DNA of 64,000 nt from Platanthera guangdongensis (Eukaryota; Streptophyta; Magnoliopsida; Asparagales; Orchidaceae), in contig CM077165.1 in assembly GCA_039583875.1 (NCBI GenBank), positions 80,832,554 through 80,896,553 on the forward strand, given 5' to 3'. Position numbers and translations under genes: made by a program. Numbering within the stretch: position 1 is the first letter of the stretch; each line of letters starts with the position of its first letter. Below, piece by piece: positions 1 to 11,103 of this stretch. The notes beneath the pieces were generated by a model. It was not told the DNA's origin. It was given only the letters and a program-made list of their open reading frames with translations, and made no database searches.

Positions 1-200
1 TCATGCCATGTAGAGAGAAAAAATCTAACATTTTTATTAACATAATCAAACTATTACAAAGCTAAAAGCTAAAGCAAAAACAAACATGAAAAGAAGGGGG
101 GAGAAATCTCCTTATATAGCACTTGAATCCACAATGGCAGCCCACAAAACACACTAAAGTGGCTCAAAAAAGTGAACCTTTGGCCCTTAAAGAGATGGGC

Positions 201-210
201 AATTTATAGG
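201..210 (-). promoter_or_regulatory. TATA box of the B1 LTR
   Basis: The minus strand reads CCTATAAATT, directly downstream of the CG-rich repeat array that begins about 20 bp further along (225-720). B2 has the same arrangement at 8143-8150. Function is inferred from sequence and position only. Confidence 0.5.
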
Positions 211-224
211 AAAAAAATCCAAGT

Positions 225-720
225 ACACGCCCTCCGACACGGGCATGTCAGGGGGGGGGGGGGGGGGCGTGTCAGTACTGTTTGCAATGTGATCCGGTGA
301 TTTGACGACATAGTTGACTTCGGGCTTCATACGAGGATGTCACTCCCCCGGTCACAGGCGTGACACTAGGCGTGTCGGGGAGGTAGATCCGGCGCAGGTT
401 GCGTAAAAAGTCACCGACAGCGTCTTGTCAGCCAGGTGGAGTACACGTGTCAGTCACGCCCGTATCTCTATCTACACGGGGCGTGTCGGGTTGGTCTCAA
501 CGAATGTCGAGAGCGTTGTGTCGAGAGCCTTTGTCGAGTCTGGAAGTTGTCGAGCTGAAAATGTCGAGAGCAAGTTACACGGGCGTGTTGAGTTGGCTGA
601 CACGGGTGTGTCATGTTGGTCGACAAACGTCGAGAGCGTTTCGTCGAGCTGGATGCCTTGATCATCGATCGGGCATGACACGGCCGTGTCAGGTTAGCTG
701 ACACGGGCGTGTCAGGTCAA
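225..720. repeat. CG-rich inverted-motif array in the B1 LTR
   Basis: This stretch holds many copies of the near-palindrome ACACGGGCGTGTC, alternating with TGTCGAGAGCGTT and TCGTCGAG-like motifs. Copies sit at, for example, about 476-490, 578-592, 598-612, 676-692 and 698-713. Spacing is irregular. Short ORFs on both strands here are repeat by-products. Confidence 0.75.
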
Positions 721-885
721 TTTTTGACCATTTTTTGAAAATTTTTAGAAATCAAAATTATGTTAAGTTAGGTAAATATTTACAAAAAGAAACATATTTA
801 TAAACAAAAATAACTAAAAACTATGAATAAAAGCGAAAATGATATAAATAAAATACTAAAATATGTGTATATTTATAACTCATCA

Positions 886-2068
886 CTCTGCCTTTTTCAG
901 GATCCTGCTAACATAGTAGATTGACAATTTCTTCTTCCCCTCTTCCCTGACCAGGACAGAGCTCACAGACTCTGCTCCTACTCTGAGGTACAAGGCTAGG
1001 TCTTCCCCCTCCTTTGGGCTTTGAAGTAGAGGAGCCACGGAGAGCTACCTTTTCAGCATTTGGAAAGGCTCTTCACACTCGGCGGTCCACTCGAACCTTT
1101 GAGTACCCCGCAACACTTTAAAGAATGATGAGCATTTTTCTCCCGACCTGGAGAGGAATCTGCTTAGTCCGGCTAGCTTGCCTATCAAGAGTTGGACCTC
1201 CTTAGTGTTGCGTGGTGACTCCAGCTCTAGGATGTCCTTCACCTTATCTGGGTTAGGCTCCACCCCTGTCGGGGTCAGGAGATGCCCAAGGAACTTCCCA
1301 CGGCTCGCCCCGAAGACGCACTTCAAGGTGTTTGGCCTCAACTTGAACTTCCATAGGGTGGTGAATGTCCCCTCCAGGTCCCGAAGGTGTGAGTCCACAC
1401 ACCTGCTCTTGACCATTAGATCATCAAAATAGACCTCCATGTTCCTCCCCATTTGATCCTGGAAGACTCGATCCATCATGCGCTGGTATATAGTCCCTGC
1501 ATTTTTTAACCCAAAGGGCATCATCTTATAGCTGAAAAATCCCTCCCTCGTGATGAAGCAGACGTCCTTGACATCAGGAGGGTGCATTCAGATCTGGTGG
1601 TAACCTGAAAAAGCATCCAAAAAACTCATAGTAGAAAAACCAACGGCTGAATCAACCAGCGCATAGATTCGAGGCAGGGGATAACAATTCTTGGGGCATG
1701 ATTTATTTAATAAGGAAAAATCGATACATATGCTCCACTTCCCTCCCCCTTTCTTTACCATTACCATGTTGGAGATCCAGCCTGGATACTGTATCTCCGA
1801 GATGAATCTAGCCTCCAGAAGCTTCTTGACCTCCTCGCGGATGGGATCCTCCCGCTTGGTAGGGATGGTCCGCATCTTCTGGCAAATGGGGCGCGTCCGA
1901 GGCTCCAAGTTCATGAGATGGCAGGAAACATCTGCATCGATGCCCGACATGTCAGCCGTTCTCCAAGAAAAGATGTTGATGTTGCTCTGGATGGAAACCC
2001 AGACTCGCTCCTGGCCTCGGGACTCAAGCCACCGCTAATCCGCACCGTCTGCACCTAGCCGGGGCCGG
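886..2068 (-). pseudogene. pol: Element A pol: reverse transcriptase and start of RNase H
   Basis: This segment encodes the reverse transcriptase that copies element RNA into DNA. Seen in order on the minus strand are VKKGGGKW, the first catalytic motif SFLDAFSGYHQI, MPFGLKNAG, the active-site box VYFDDLMVKS, and LGHLLTPTGVEPNPDK leading into the RNase H entry FEWTAECEEPF. An in-frame TGA at 1585-1587 replaces the Arg codon CGG found at the same place in element D. A frameshift lies upstream of about 1960, in the SPEA region. The frame is lost at 886, where B1 begins. This is a Tat-type Ty3/gypsy enzyme, judged from close colinearity with 40842-42182. Confidence 0.88.
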
Positions 2069-2898
2069 TGAAGACTTACATCTCCAACAATTCTCCAGCC
2101 GGCTCCAGCCATGACTGCTCCCAACCGGATCTTGCTCCCTCTTCCTACCCATACTCTTCCTCCCCTCCTGCTTCCTCAACTTCCATCACCTCCCCCAGGC
2201 TCTCACGCTGCTGCTGCTCGACCTCCACGCCTCTTAGGGCCTCCCTCTCAACTCCTTTTCCTACTACTTCCACCTGCCGACCCTCTTGAGGCTCTGACTC
2301 TTCATCCCTCTAGACCTCATGCACACCTCCTCCTCTTTGCTTCTCCTCAATCTCCTCCCTCGCCTCCTCCAGGCTCACCTCCTCCTCTCCGACAACCTCT
2401 TCGTGCTCTACCATCTCCCTCTGCAGCTCTTCCGCCTCTACCATCCAAGATATGGTGTTGTCCGCAATCACGTAACATTTCCTCGCCACCTTCGGGTCCC
2501 CCCTGATCCTAACCTGTACCACTCCATTGTTGAACTTAAGTGATCGATGAAATGAGGAGGGGACACAGCGAAAGGCACTGATGAGGGGGCACCCAAAGAT
2601 GGGGTTATAGCTGCTCGAGGCGTCCACGATCACGAACCTGCAATTATGTGATATACCCCCCAACTGCACATGTAGCCCTACCCCCTCCTTCTACCTCCTT
2701 TCTTTCTCCTGAAAATCCAAACAACAGTCTGTCCGAAGCTAAAACCCTCTTGCTCTCGACCTCCATCTCATTAAAGGCCTTCTTCAAGATCACATTCACG
2801 GAGCTCCCGTTGTCCACTAGGATCCTGGAGACCGTGAAGTTCTCTACTACCATCTGGATCACCAAGGCGTCACAGAACGGGTTCTCATAATCTGGCAT
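2069..2898 (-). pseudogene. Element A protease and linker
   Basis: Retroviral-type aspartic protease region. The frame starting at 2898 carries ILVDNGSSVNVI, where the usual D-T/S-G triad reads D-N-G, as it also does in element D (VLVDNGSS). The frame shifts between 2644 and 2669 and continues with NCRFVIVDASSSYNPIFG, the C-terminal protease half, then a Glu-rich linker to about 2310. From 2069 to 2310 the linker to RT is low-complexity and disrupted. D-N-G in both copies suggests a lineage feature or a shared defect. It is not diagnostic of inactivity on its own. Confidence 0.78.
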
Positions 2899-4556
2899 AT
2901 CTGCTGAAGAAAAGGTAATTTTTTTCTTTCTGAGGGGGAGCCTGGGAGGTCGAGGCTACCCCCCTTCGGAACATTGTCTGGAGGCTCCCCTTACGAGTTG
3001 CCTCAATCTCAACTCCTTCGTGGATCACCCCGATCCCTCTGTGTGTACCTATATCTGCCCGGTCCTCACACCTATCTTTCGTCTCCCCCTGCTGCACCTC
3101 CACGATCTTTATCGGTGGATCCTGCATCCCTAGCCCCCTGGCTTTTCTCATATCTAAGAACTCTGGGCAGGTGGCCGCCGCGTGACCCTCCTCCTGGTGG
3201 AAGTCACAGAAAAGCAACGCCACCCGACCCCCCTTCCTTCTCCACCTCCTCTTCTTCTGACTCCTACTCGAGCTCCTCTCCTTCCTCCTCTACCTCGACT
3301 GACCTCCATTGCCTCCTGCTACTGTGGGAAGTGACCCCTTTGCCCCTACCTCCACGCTAGCTGATCAAACCTCCTCGGCTCGTGGATGTTGTCTCTTCCC
3401 TGAAAGCCTCCTCCTTGCTCCTGGGGGAGACCCTCTTGAGTCCTCCAACCTAACCGGTTGTTCGCCTCCCGGGCCCCCAGTACTTGATGCTGTCCCTGCT
3501 GCCCCTATCCTCGGGGCTCCTGCCTCCTCTATTCTCTCTGCTCCTTCTGGCTTCCTACTCCCGGCTCCTTCACGTCATCCTCTGCCAACCTGGCCAGCTT
3601 CCTGCAAAGGCCGGATTGGCCCTCTCGAAGTCTATCTCCTTCAGCGCCCTCTCCATGAGCTCCTCAAAAGAGAGGGGGAGGCACTCTCTTCAGCTCCATG
3701 CTAAAGAATCCCGGCCTCAGCCCCAGGGTTAAAGCGAGCATCAATGCATACCCTGGGACCTCCTAGACCAGGAAGATCTCTTCCTAAAATGGTCAACATA
3801 ATGGACCAACGTCTCGTCTTGCTTCTAACTTACCGCAAATAGGAACTCCGCCTCCTTCTTACGCTTCTTTGATGTCGAGAACCTCAACAGGAACCCTCAA
3901 TGCAGATCCTCAAAACTATAGATCGAACTTGCCGGAAATTGGTGGAACCAATCCCGTGCCTTCTCCTTCAACATGATGGCAAACAACCGACACTTGAAGG
4001 CATCCATCATTTGCCTTATCGAAACAACATCCTCAAACCACTGCACGTGCTGCACATGGTCATCTTTCCCCGAGTAGTAGGACATGTCGGGCTGCCGGAA
4101 CCCCTCTGGCACCAGGGCCGAGATGATGAGCTCACTGAAAGGGCTCTCGCCACCTGCCTGCTGAGAGGGCATGTCTCGCAGCCTCGGTTGGCTGGCCCGA
4201 TCCACGAGACCATGCCCAGGGAAGAGCTCTCGCACAACCGCCTCCCTCTCGCCAACTTCTGCCGGGACCTCCTTCCCGGGACGCTGGCCTGGGAAGAGCT
4301 CTCGCGCGGCCACATCCCTCTCGCCAGCCTCCGCCGGGACCTCCTACCTGGTGTGCTGCCCAAGAGCGTTCTCACCCAAGAGCGGGATCGCCTCCACCGG
4401 GACCTGAGGCGTTTCCCACTCGCTCCTTGCTGATAAGGCCAAGCTGATGGTCTGCAAGGACTCTCGCCTGAAGTCCTCCAGCATCTTCCTTGTCTCCTCC
4501 TCTCCCCGAGAGGGGGAACCTCCTGAACCAGATCCTTCACCTTCACCTCCTACCAT
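2899..4556 (-). pseudogene. gag: Element A gag
   Basis: Capsid/nucleocapsid precursor. The start is taken at the Met at 4556, matching element D's MAGGEGEGSDSGG start. The retrotransposon gag core is at 3897-4313 (PEGFRQPDMSYYSGKDD, HVQWFEDV, KEKARDWFHQFP). The nucleocapsid end at about 3150-3220 reads CDFHQEEGHAAATC, a C-x2-H-x4-H-x4-C finger of the kind seen in Tat gag proteins. Stops and frameshifts divide the frame into at least three pieces. The middle (3230-3890) is low-complexity, Ser/Pro-rich when read on the opposite strand. Not functional as it stands. Confidence 0.82.
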
Positions 4557-4593
4557 AGGACTAAACTCAAAACCTTCTTATATTGACTACCTT

Positions 4594-4610
4594 CCACGCT
4601 CACCGTACCA
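4594..4610 (-). other. Putative primer binding site of element A
   Basis: Four bases after the LTR end the minus strand reads TGGTACGGTGAGCGTGG. Element D has the same sequence with one change at 32984-33000. Conservation and position suggest a PBS, but I do not recognise the matching tRNA. Confidence 0.45.
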
Positions 4611-4614
4611 GAAC

Positions 4615-5436
4615 TGTTGAAGCGAAAATTCGACCTCAACGAAAGTTCAAAATCAGGGGCGTAGCCAGCACCTACTTGTCCCAAGCCCTGACCTCTGACT
4701 GGTTGTGAAGGATAAGAAACCGACCCAAAGCCTCAGTAGGGAGGTCCCACCACTTACCCGGAAGATCTCTGAGAGCTTCCCCTCCAAAGCCAAAAGCTGG
4801 GCTTGGAGCTCCTCAGAAAGCACAAGAAACTCTTCCAAAGTCCCGTGAAAAAAATGCTTCTAAAGAACCCCTTTTTGGTCTATTTATAGGCCTTTGAGTT
4901 TGAAATGCCAATAACCAAATTGAACTGACCTGAATTTACAAAAGTACCCTTGGTTGTGTCTGCCAACAGCAAAACTCCGCTGTTTTGAAGGGTTATATGC
5001 ATACCACCGTGGGCAAAAGCATAAAATCACAAAGGGTGAAAAAGGTGAACCGCCTTCCATCTGAACTAGCGCTTGGCGAGAGCACCGTCTCGCGGGCGAG
5101 AGCTCCTTCCTATGTGGCTCGTCTCGCCTAGCGAGGCTCTCTCCTGAGCCGCTAGGCCCTCTCTCTGGGTCCGTCTCGCCTGAAATGGCTCTTGCCTAAG
5201 CCGTTGGGCCCTCTCTCTGGGTCCATCTCGCCTGAAATGGCTCTTGCCTAAGCCGCTGGGCCCTTCTTGCATGAACCGTCGTGGCCCTCTCGCTTAGGGA
5301 GACGGCATTAACCTGGCGAGTAACCCTTTTCCTAGGACCCACTCGCCAATGAGTGGGCTTCTGTCAAAGAATCCATCTTGCCTTACCTTCCCCTCTCTTC
5401 GAGCTAGAACTGTTCCTTCGAGCCCGAGGTTGTACA
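4615..5436 (-). repeat. 5' LTR of element A (822 bp)
   Basis: The LTR starts TGTACAACC at 5436 and ends GCTTCAACA at 4615, the same termini as element D's LTRs. A TATA box (CCTATAAATA) is at 4882-4890 on the minus strand. A CG-rich CTCGCC repeat block lies about 170 bp upstream of it (5050-5360). This includes 52-bp direct repeats starting with GGCCCT at 5155 and 5207, each containing TCTCGCCTGAAATGGCTC. Confidence 0.8.
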
Positions 5437-5599
5437 ATATGTATGAAGTATTAATAGTAATTTTATACTCTAAAATACCTAACATGCAACCTAGCATAAA
5501 ACCTTCCCAGAGATAAAGTAAAAAACAACAACAAAAAAGGTAAAATAGCAGCTAGCAGAGTATTTAATAATCCAAAAGAAACTATCAGTGGGCGTCAAA
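5437..5599 (-). repeat. Element G 3' LTR, outer fragment
   Basis: This short piece contains GCAACCTAGCATAAA and GGGCGTCAA. Both match, in reverse orientation, the LTR of element H around 53640-53770. The match continues across element C at 20408 (CAACAACCTGACACG). It is therefore the outer part of G's 3' LTR, split by insertion of A on its left and C on its right. Confidence 0.7.
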
Positions 5600-7020
5600 T
5601 GTAAGACCCCCCCCTCCCGGATCACAAAACACGGCACGAAGGGGTGTCTTATGCCCGGAACAGCCGCCTTGCGGTAGCATTAGCACACGGGCTAACCTGT
5701 ACCACAAGACGCTTATTCCGCCGGCTACAACCAATATCAATATAAACATGCCAACCCAACCAAAATATAAGCAAGAAGAAGTCAAATCCACACCAAGTAA
5801 TACTGTCCAAATAGTACAACAAATAGAGAAGCCAAAACACGCTTCTACAATATCAGAGTACAGCTATAAAATTGCCCAAATGAGCTACATCAAAATCTCA
5901 CAACACTCACATCCGTAACCGATGGTAGCGACGACGTCGTCACTTCAGGCCCTATCATCCTGGCCTGGCTGTACTGCTACAAAGTCTGCGACTGCTCTAC
6001 CTGCGGGGTGACATCTGATGCAGGTTAAAACTCCAAAATTATTTGCGGTCACGCGGCGACCCGGCGGTTTTATTTGAGTTGAAAAGGCGGAAGTGAATTT
6101 ATTTAAGAAAACGGGTCGCGCGTATTTATTTATTTATTTTGGATATAAAAAAGGTTTAGAAATCGAGTTTTAACGAAAGGAGGCAAGTGCACCTATCGTG
6201 AGTAGTACAGGATATTCCGGGTGGAATATCGAGGTCGTATTGTTCTCGGGTCCGGTTCGATTATTTCTACTCTTCCCTGGAGGGGACTATTATTTTACCG
6301 ATAATTAACTTGTCGGGTTATTTATATATAATAAAAAGCAGAAAATGGCAGAAAGAAAAAGAAAGCATAAAAGAAAGCAAGAAGGTGGTGCCGATGAAGA
6401 GCTTAGCTCGATGGCACCGAAAAAACAATTGAACTAAAATAGACCTTAAATAAAAAGAGCTCCTAAATTTCTAATTAATTAAGGCGGAGACTTGGCCGTG
6501 GAGGTTCCACTAGAATGAGCTCATCTATCTCTAGGGCTATCGCTCACCTGAACGCTAAGACTATTCGACCGAACGTTAGTCCGACGAAGGATTCCTCTTA
6601 ACGCCCGCATTACGCTAAGAACCCCGCTATTGGGTGGGGAACCCAATCCGATAGAGTTGGCGCGCCTCCTCTCTCGAGGGTTAGTGCGGAACTCTCTTTG
6701 CCAAGGGGTGATCTGTCCATACGCACGGCCTCTCGGCGAGCGTATGGAAAACGGAAATAGGGCCCACACATCGATATGTGGTCCTACGCGTCGTTAACCC
6801 CGGGCAAACCTTAAGTGCTATTAATTAATTAGAAAGATTAGACCTTTAGTTATTTTAAGCTATTTTATCTGTCCCAATGCTCTTCGATGCCGAGGGCTAA
6901 GAACGGTTAGCCACTCATCGGAATGGGGACGGCTTGCGAGAAAAGCAGAAAAGAAAGCAGTAAAGAAAGCAGGAAATGAAAGCAGTAAAATAAAGCAGGA
7001 AAATAAAGCAGAAAATTGCA

Positions 7021-7577
7021 AGTCCTACTCAAACGAGTAGGACTGAAGAAAGCTGTAAATTGCGAGTCCCGGCGCAACTGCGTGGGCGGGAGAAAGAAAG
7101 CGGTAAAACGCACACACGCAAGTCCTACTCAAATGAGTAGGAGAAAATAAATATGGGTCCTACTCAAACGAGTAGGACAAAATAAATGCAACGCACGCAC
7201 ACACTCTCTCGACATAAATGAAAACACACACACTCTACCGAAATAAAATCCAGCCATTAAACTCAAGTGAGTAGGCGGAAAAAAAGGAAAATTACAAACT
7301 CACGCACTCTACAGAAAATAAAATAAGCGAGCGCCATTTAGCTCTTAACGAGTAGGCGGAAATAAATGCGCACACACACATGAGCGAAAAAATTAAGAAA
7401 AACTAAGTCGACGAAAAATTAAAACAACCGCATTTCTACCGCTAGAATGCGGTAGAAATGCATAAAAAGCGAAAATAAAAATTAAACGGGAAGAAAGTTT
7501 TGCAAATAAAAATGAAAACGCAAGTGCTCGAAAAATTAAAACGAATACATTTCTACCGCTAGAATGCGGTAGAAATG
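7021..7577. repeat. Series of short perfect hairpins in B2
   Basis: AGTCCTACTC-AAAC-GAGTAGGACT at 7021-7044 has 10-bp arms. Near copies are at 7121-7143 and 7157-7178. CATTTCTACCGC with its complement GCGGTAGAAATG forms hairpins at 7430-7461 and 7548-7577. They are separated by A-rich spacers containing GAAAAATTAAAAC. The arms differ between hairpins while the hairpin layout is kept. Confidence 0.8.
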
Positions 7578-8142
7578 ATTAAAATGAAGACAGAAAAATA
7601 AAAGGAGCAAAAGATTAAAATGAAAAACTAAGTGCGCGAAAAATTAAAACAATTATATAATCATTCCTATAACTCCGTAAAACTGATTAAAAAGTGAAAA
7701 TAAAACGAAAAGAACGAAAAGTTTTTACGAAATAAAAAGCTAAGTTAAAAAAAGGAAAAACACTTTGAAAACATTTTTACTGATCTATAGGAATGAAATA
7801 AAAGCTATAAAAATCTAAGTTAACCAAAACAAGTAAAAATAACTAAACATAAAAACAAGAAAACTAATCTCATACACACACACACACACATATAAAGAAG
7901 AATAAAAACTAAGTTAAAACAAAAGAAAATAAGATTGCATAAGAGAAGTGTTTAGATGACATCCAAAACCATATAAAGGGAGAAAACAACACATTTTATT
8001 AACTAAAAAGAAGGTTACATAAATAAAAACTAAGAAGAGGGGAGAAAATCCCTTACATAACCCTTGGAATCATCTAAACAGCATCTCCGCTACACAAAAT
8101 GGTTCAAAAAAAAGGAACAGAAATTCAGAGCAGAACCTCTGA

Positions 8143-8150
8143 ATTTATAG
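8143..8150 (-). promoter_or_regulatory. TATA box of the B2 LTR
   Basis: The minus strand reads CTATAAATTC here. The CG-rich array begins about 15-20 bp upstream (8160 onward). Same layout as B1. Confidence 0.5.
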
Positions 8151-8159
8151 AAAAAATTT

Positions 8160-8630
8160 TCATGGGTCACGCCCTTGGTCACGGGCGTGACAGGGGGCGT
8201 GACAGTACTATTTGCGAAGGTGGCCGGCGATTTGACGGGAAAGTTGACTTTGGCTGGACACGTGTCGGTCTCGCAGTGGTCACGCCCTTGGTCACGGGCG
8301 TGACAGGGGGCGTGACAGGCAGGTGGATCTGGGCGCGGTGCGCGCCGAAAGTCTTCGGGCAGGTCTTGTCGGGCTAGCTGGAAAGGTCACGCCCCAGGTC
8401 ACGGGCGTGACTCTGGGCGTGTCGGCTGGTGTCGACACTCGACGATCGTCGAGATGAAATCGTCGAGTGGAGTGAACACGGGCTTGGGTCACGCCCCGTG
8501 TCGGGTGACACGGGCGTGACCCCGGGCGTGTCAGGCTTTGGTCTTCAAAATTCGCAGATTCACGGGATTTTGACGTGTCACGCCCAGGTCACGGGCGTGA
8601 CCAACATGTCACGGGCGTGACATGTCAATT
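8160..8630. repeat. CG-rich inverted-motif array in B2
   Basis: Repeated GTCACGGGCGTGAC units are often paired with an upstream GTCACGCCC, for example at 8165-8192, 8277-8305, 8384-8412 and 8577-8602. A CTCGACGATCGTCGAG block, itself a perfect 16-bp palindrome, occurs near 8438-8453. The core CACGGGCGTG is shared with B1 and, as its complement, with element C. Confidence 0.8.
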
Positions 8631-11091
8631 TTTGGCAGATTTTCATTTTTTTCCTGAAAAATAAAATAAAATAAGTTAGTATAATATTTACAAAAATAGG
8701 AGCATTTTATTGAATAAAAATAAGTAAAAACGACAAAAATAAATGAAAACAACTAAATTAATGTACATAAAAATAGGTATATTTACAACTTATCAACATC
8801 CTAAAAAGGAAGACATAGCAACTGTTAGTCGAAAAGACTAAGTGGCTTCACATCCGCTCCCCCGGCGACTCCTCGACACCGGGCGGAGAAAGGAACAAGG
8901 GTACAAGTATAATAAATTATAAAACAAGTACAAGCAGGTGGTAATGGTACAATAAGATTAATAATATTATATTCTAGCAGTTTTACCTAAACAATAATAA
9001 ACTATCAAGTACAAGTATCTACAGCAGGAAAGTAACTTAATTTTTAAGGATGCCCATACAAGTTTATAAGTTAAGGATTGGGTTACATAAAAGTAACTCA
9101 TCATATAAGAGTGTCCATACAAACTTATACAATGATGATCTTGTTGTGCAATGATATGAAATGGTATTTATGCTATGCAATGACTCACCCATGATCACAC
9201 ACATGCAATTGCCATGTCGACACAGACTATAGTTCCTACTATTCGAGCAGGTAGCTAACCTCTCAGGCATCAGCCGCCGTGGCCAGGCGGTGATAGTAGA
9301 GCCGGCATCTCTACTACTAGGCGGGTATCCACACTACTTCACCTAGTCCTCCGTATGCCTCAACGCTAAGAACACAACATCAGAGCCCATGCGTACTATG
9401 GCCCAGCGGGGTCTCGGGTAGATGTGTACTGAGAACACAGCACGAACTGTCCTGGTGTGACCCGGAAGGGGCCTCGGAAGAAAGCACGAGGACACAGCCC
9501 AACCGTTTACTTGGCACGGAAGGGGCCTCGGGATGTGAACACCGAGGACACAGCCCAACTGCCCAAAGTCTAACTGTCAACTCCCTTCGGTGTGACGATC
9601 GGCGAGCCCATAGACCTGCCAAACTATCCTTAACCCAGGATTACGACACTGTGTGTCGACTCACACCACATGCAAATTCCACATCACCGTGGTATAGAAG
9701 GGGACTCAGAAGTAAGCACGAGGACACAACTCAACCATCCATCTATACCTCATCTCAGCAATAACCCAACTAGTGACGGTTAACACCGCACTTACATCCA
9801 TCCACAATACTACCCGTATGGAGACTACACTGTAAGTATTGGACTACTACATTTCATTCTAGCCCTCATACATACTCATGGCCATGGTTTATCCTTCTAT
9901 TTGTCATTCCAAAAGATTTCAACATATTACAAACATGATGCGCATAAATAATAATCTACCCATTTGTGTCTAGTCATTTCATTCATCATATTATAAACAT
10001 GATGCACATGTATAATAATCTATCAATTTTTAGCAAGTCATATAATGCCATAAAGCTTGCTTCACAATTCAGTTTTATGAAATCTAATTAACAAGATTCA
10101 TCATTCATAGCACTACGGTGGTTAGCATAAAATAGTTCATCAAAATCTCCAGTTAATTTGTAACATCGATTCCACCGAATTCAAATTCATATTATATAAA
10201 CCCCAGAATTTAAGTGCAGAATAAATCTGGACAGCAAATTCGACCGGAGATTCCCGATACTACAGCAATCCAGTAAAGATGTGTAACCCCTCGATGGAAA
10301 GGTCTTTCCATGGGTTACAACTTTCATATTCAGCCCATAACCCAGAGTTGGCTGTATCCAATTTGGAATCGGCTTCAAAGTCCGCTGCGCACAGAACAAC
10401 ATTTCTGCATGTAGAATTTATCGGACGTCATTTTCGTTCAGGCTTTCTTGTGGCTACATACTTCACCTGAAGCCGTGCAACATTCGTTGGAAAGGTATTT
10501 TCAAGAGCTACAACTTTCGTGTTTAGTCAGAAGCCCAGATCTAGCCACATCCTGCATGAAAAAGACCAAGAAGATCGCTGCGCGCAGATTACATATTCTG
10601 CACGCATCTTAAAGAGGAATGAACAACATCGGTTCATCTTCCTCAAGTCGAACCTCCAAAATCACCTCTAGAAATTACTCCACCCTTATTCACCCTCATG
10701 AGGCCTTTACTCTTCACGAAGCCATCCCCCATCTTTGCATAGAAGGTTGGAGATGTTGAAGACACGACTAGCCTTAGAGCACAAACCCTAGGACGACCTC
10801 TTCCTAGAGAAATCACCATCTCGCAAGTTTAGACTCTTTTGAGTCGACATCTCACCTAGGTAACTACAGATCTAGCACCAAGGGAGAGGGGAGGAAGCTC
10901 ACCTCATTTCCGGCATTTCCGATATTTCCGGCCATGGAACGTGTAACTCTTCTTGGCGGCATCTTCTCCCTCACGGCGACGGCGGATCTACTCCTCCAAA
11001 ACTTCTCCAGCAGTTTCCCTCTCTACAGAAGTTTCTCTCAGGAAATAGGGGATGAAATGAGCATGAAAATGGCTAGGGTTATCATTTCACT

Positions 11092-11099
11092 TTATATAT
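11092..11099 (-). promoter_or_regulatory. TATA box of element C LTR (3' copy)
   Basis: The minus strand reads CATATATAAAG, with the first palindrome of the LTR array starting within about 10 bp upstream. The 5' LTR has the same box at 19432-19440. Confidence 0.55.
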
Positions 11100-11103
11100 G
11101 AGA

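Larger units (their letters stand above)
1..885 (-). mobile_element. Element B1: truncated LTR, Athila-like family, inserted in element A
   Basis: Read on the minus strand this LTR starts at 885 with TGATGAGTTATAAATAT and runs off the left edge of the window. It is related along its length to the solo LTR B2 (6016-8795), which starts TGATAAGTTGTAAATAT. The right border falls exactly where the RNase H reading frame of element A stops, at the homologue of about 42010 in element D. B1 is therefore an insertion in A, and the expected TSD is CTCTG (886-890). The left copy lies outside the window. No coding sequence is seen. A run of 17 G lies at 251-267. Whether this is a solo LTR or one LTR of a full element cannot be decided here. 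Confidence 0.75.
886..5436 (-). mobile_element. Element A: Ty3/gypsy Tat-type retrotransposon, truncated
   Basis: Element A is colinear on the minus strand with element D: 5' LTR 4615-5436, leader, gag, protease, reverse transcriptase, then the beginning of RNase H, cut at 886 by B1. The remainder should lie left of the window. Its right end at 5436 (TGTACAAC on the minus strand) abuts a piece of element G's LTR, so A is inserted into G. A is degenerate, but it keeps the RT YxDD box that D has lost. Confidence 0.85.
6016..8795 (-). mobile_element. Element B2: solo LTR, Athila-like family, 2780 bp
   Basis: B2 is bounded by ACATC on both sides (6011-6015 and 8796-8800) and interrupts the element C LTR exactly. 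Its ends are TGATGC and TTATCA on the plus strand, so it runs TGATAAGT to GCATCA on the minus strand, the same termini style as element E. It contains no gag or pol and no internal second LTR, so it is best read as a solo LTR left by LTR-LTR recombination. Contents are AT-rich hairpin repeats (7021-7577), a TATA box, and a CG-rich array (8160-8630). Orientation is inferred from the TATA box and similarity to E. Confidence 0.82.

Noticed and set aside
399..704. Short overlapping ORFs on both strands at the left end
   Set aside because: Products of the CG-rich inverted-motif array of the B1 LTR.
2068..2506. Pro/Ser/Leu-rich plus-strand ORFs
   Set aside because: Antisense shadow of the Glu/Lys-rich linker of element A pol.
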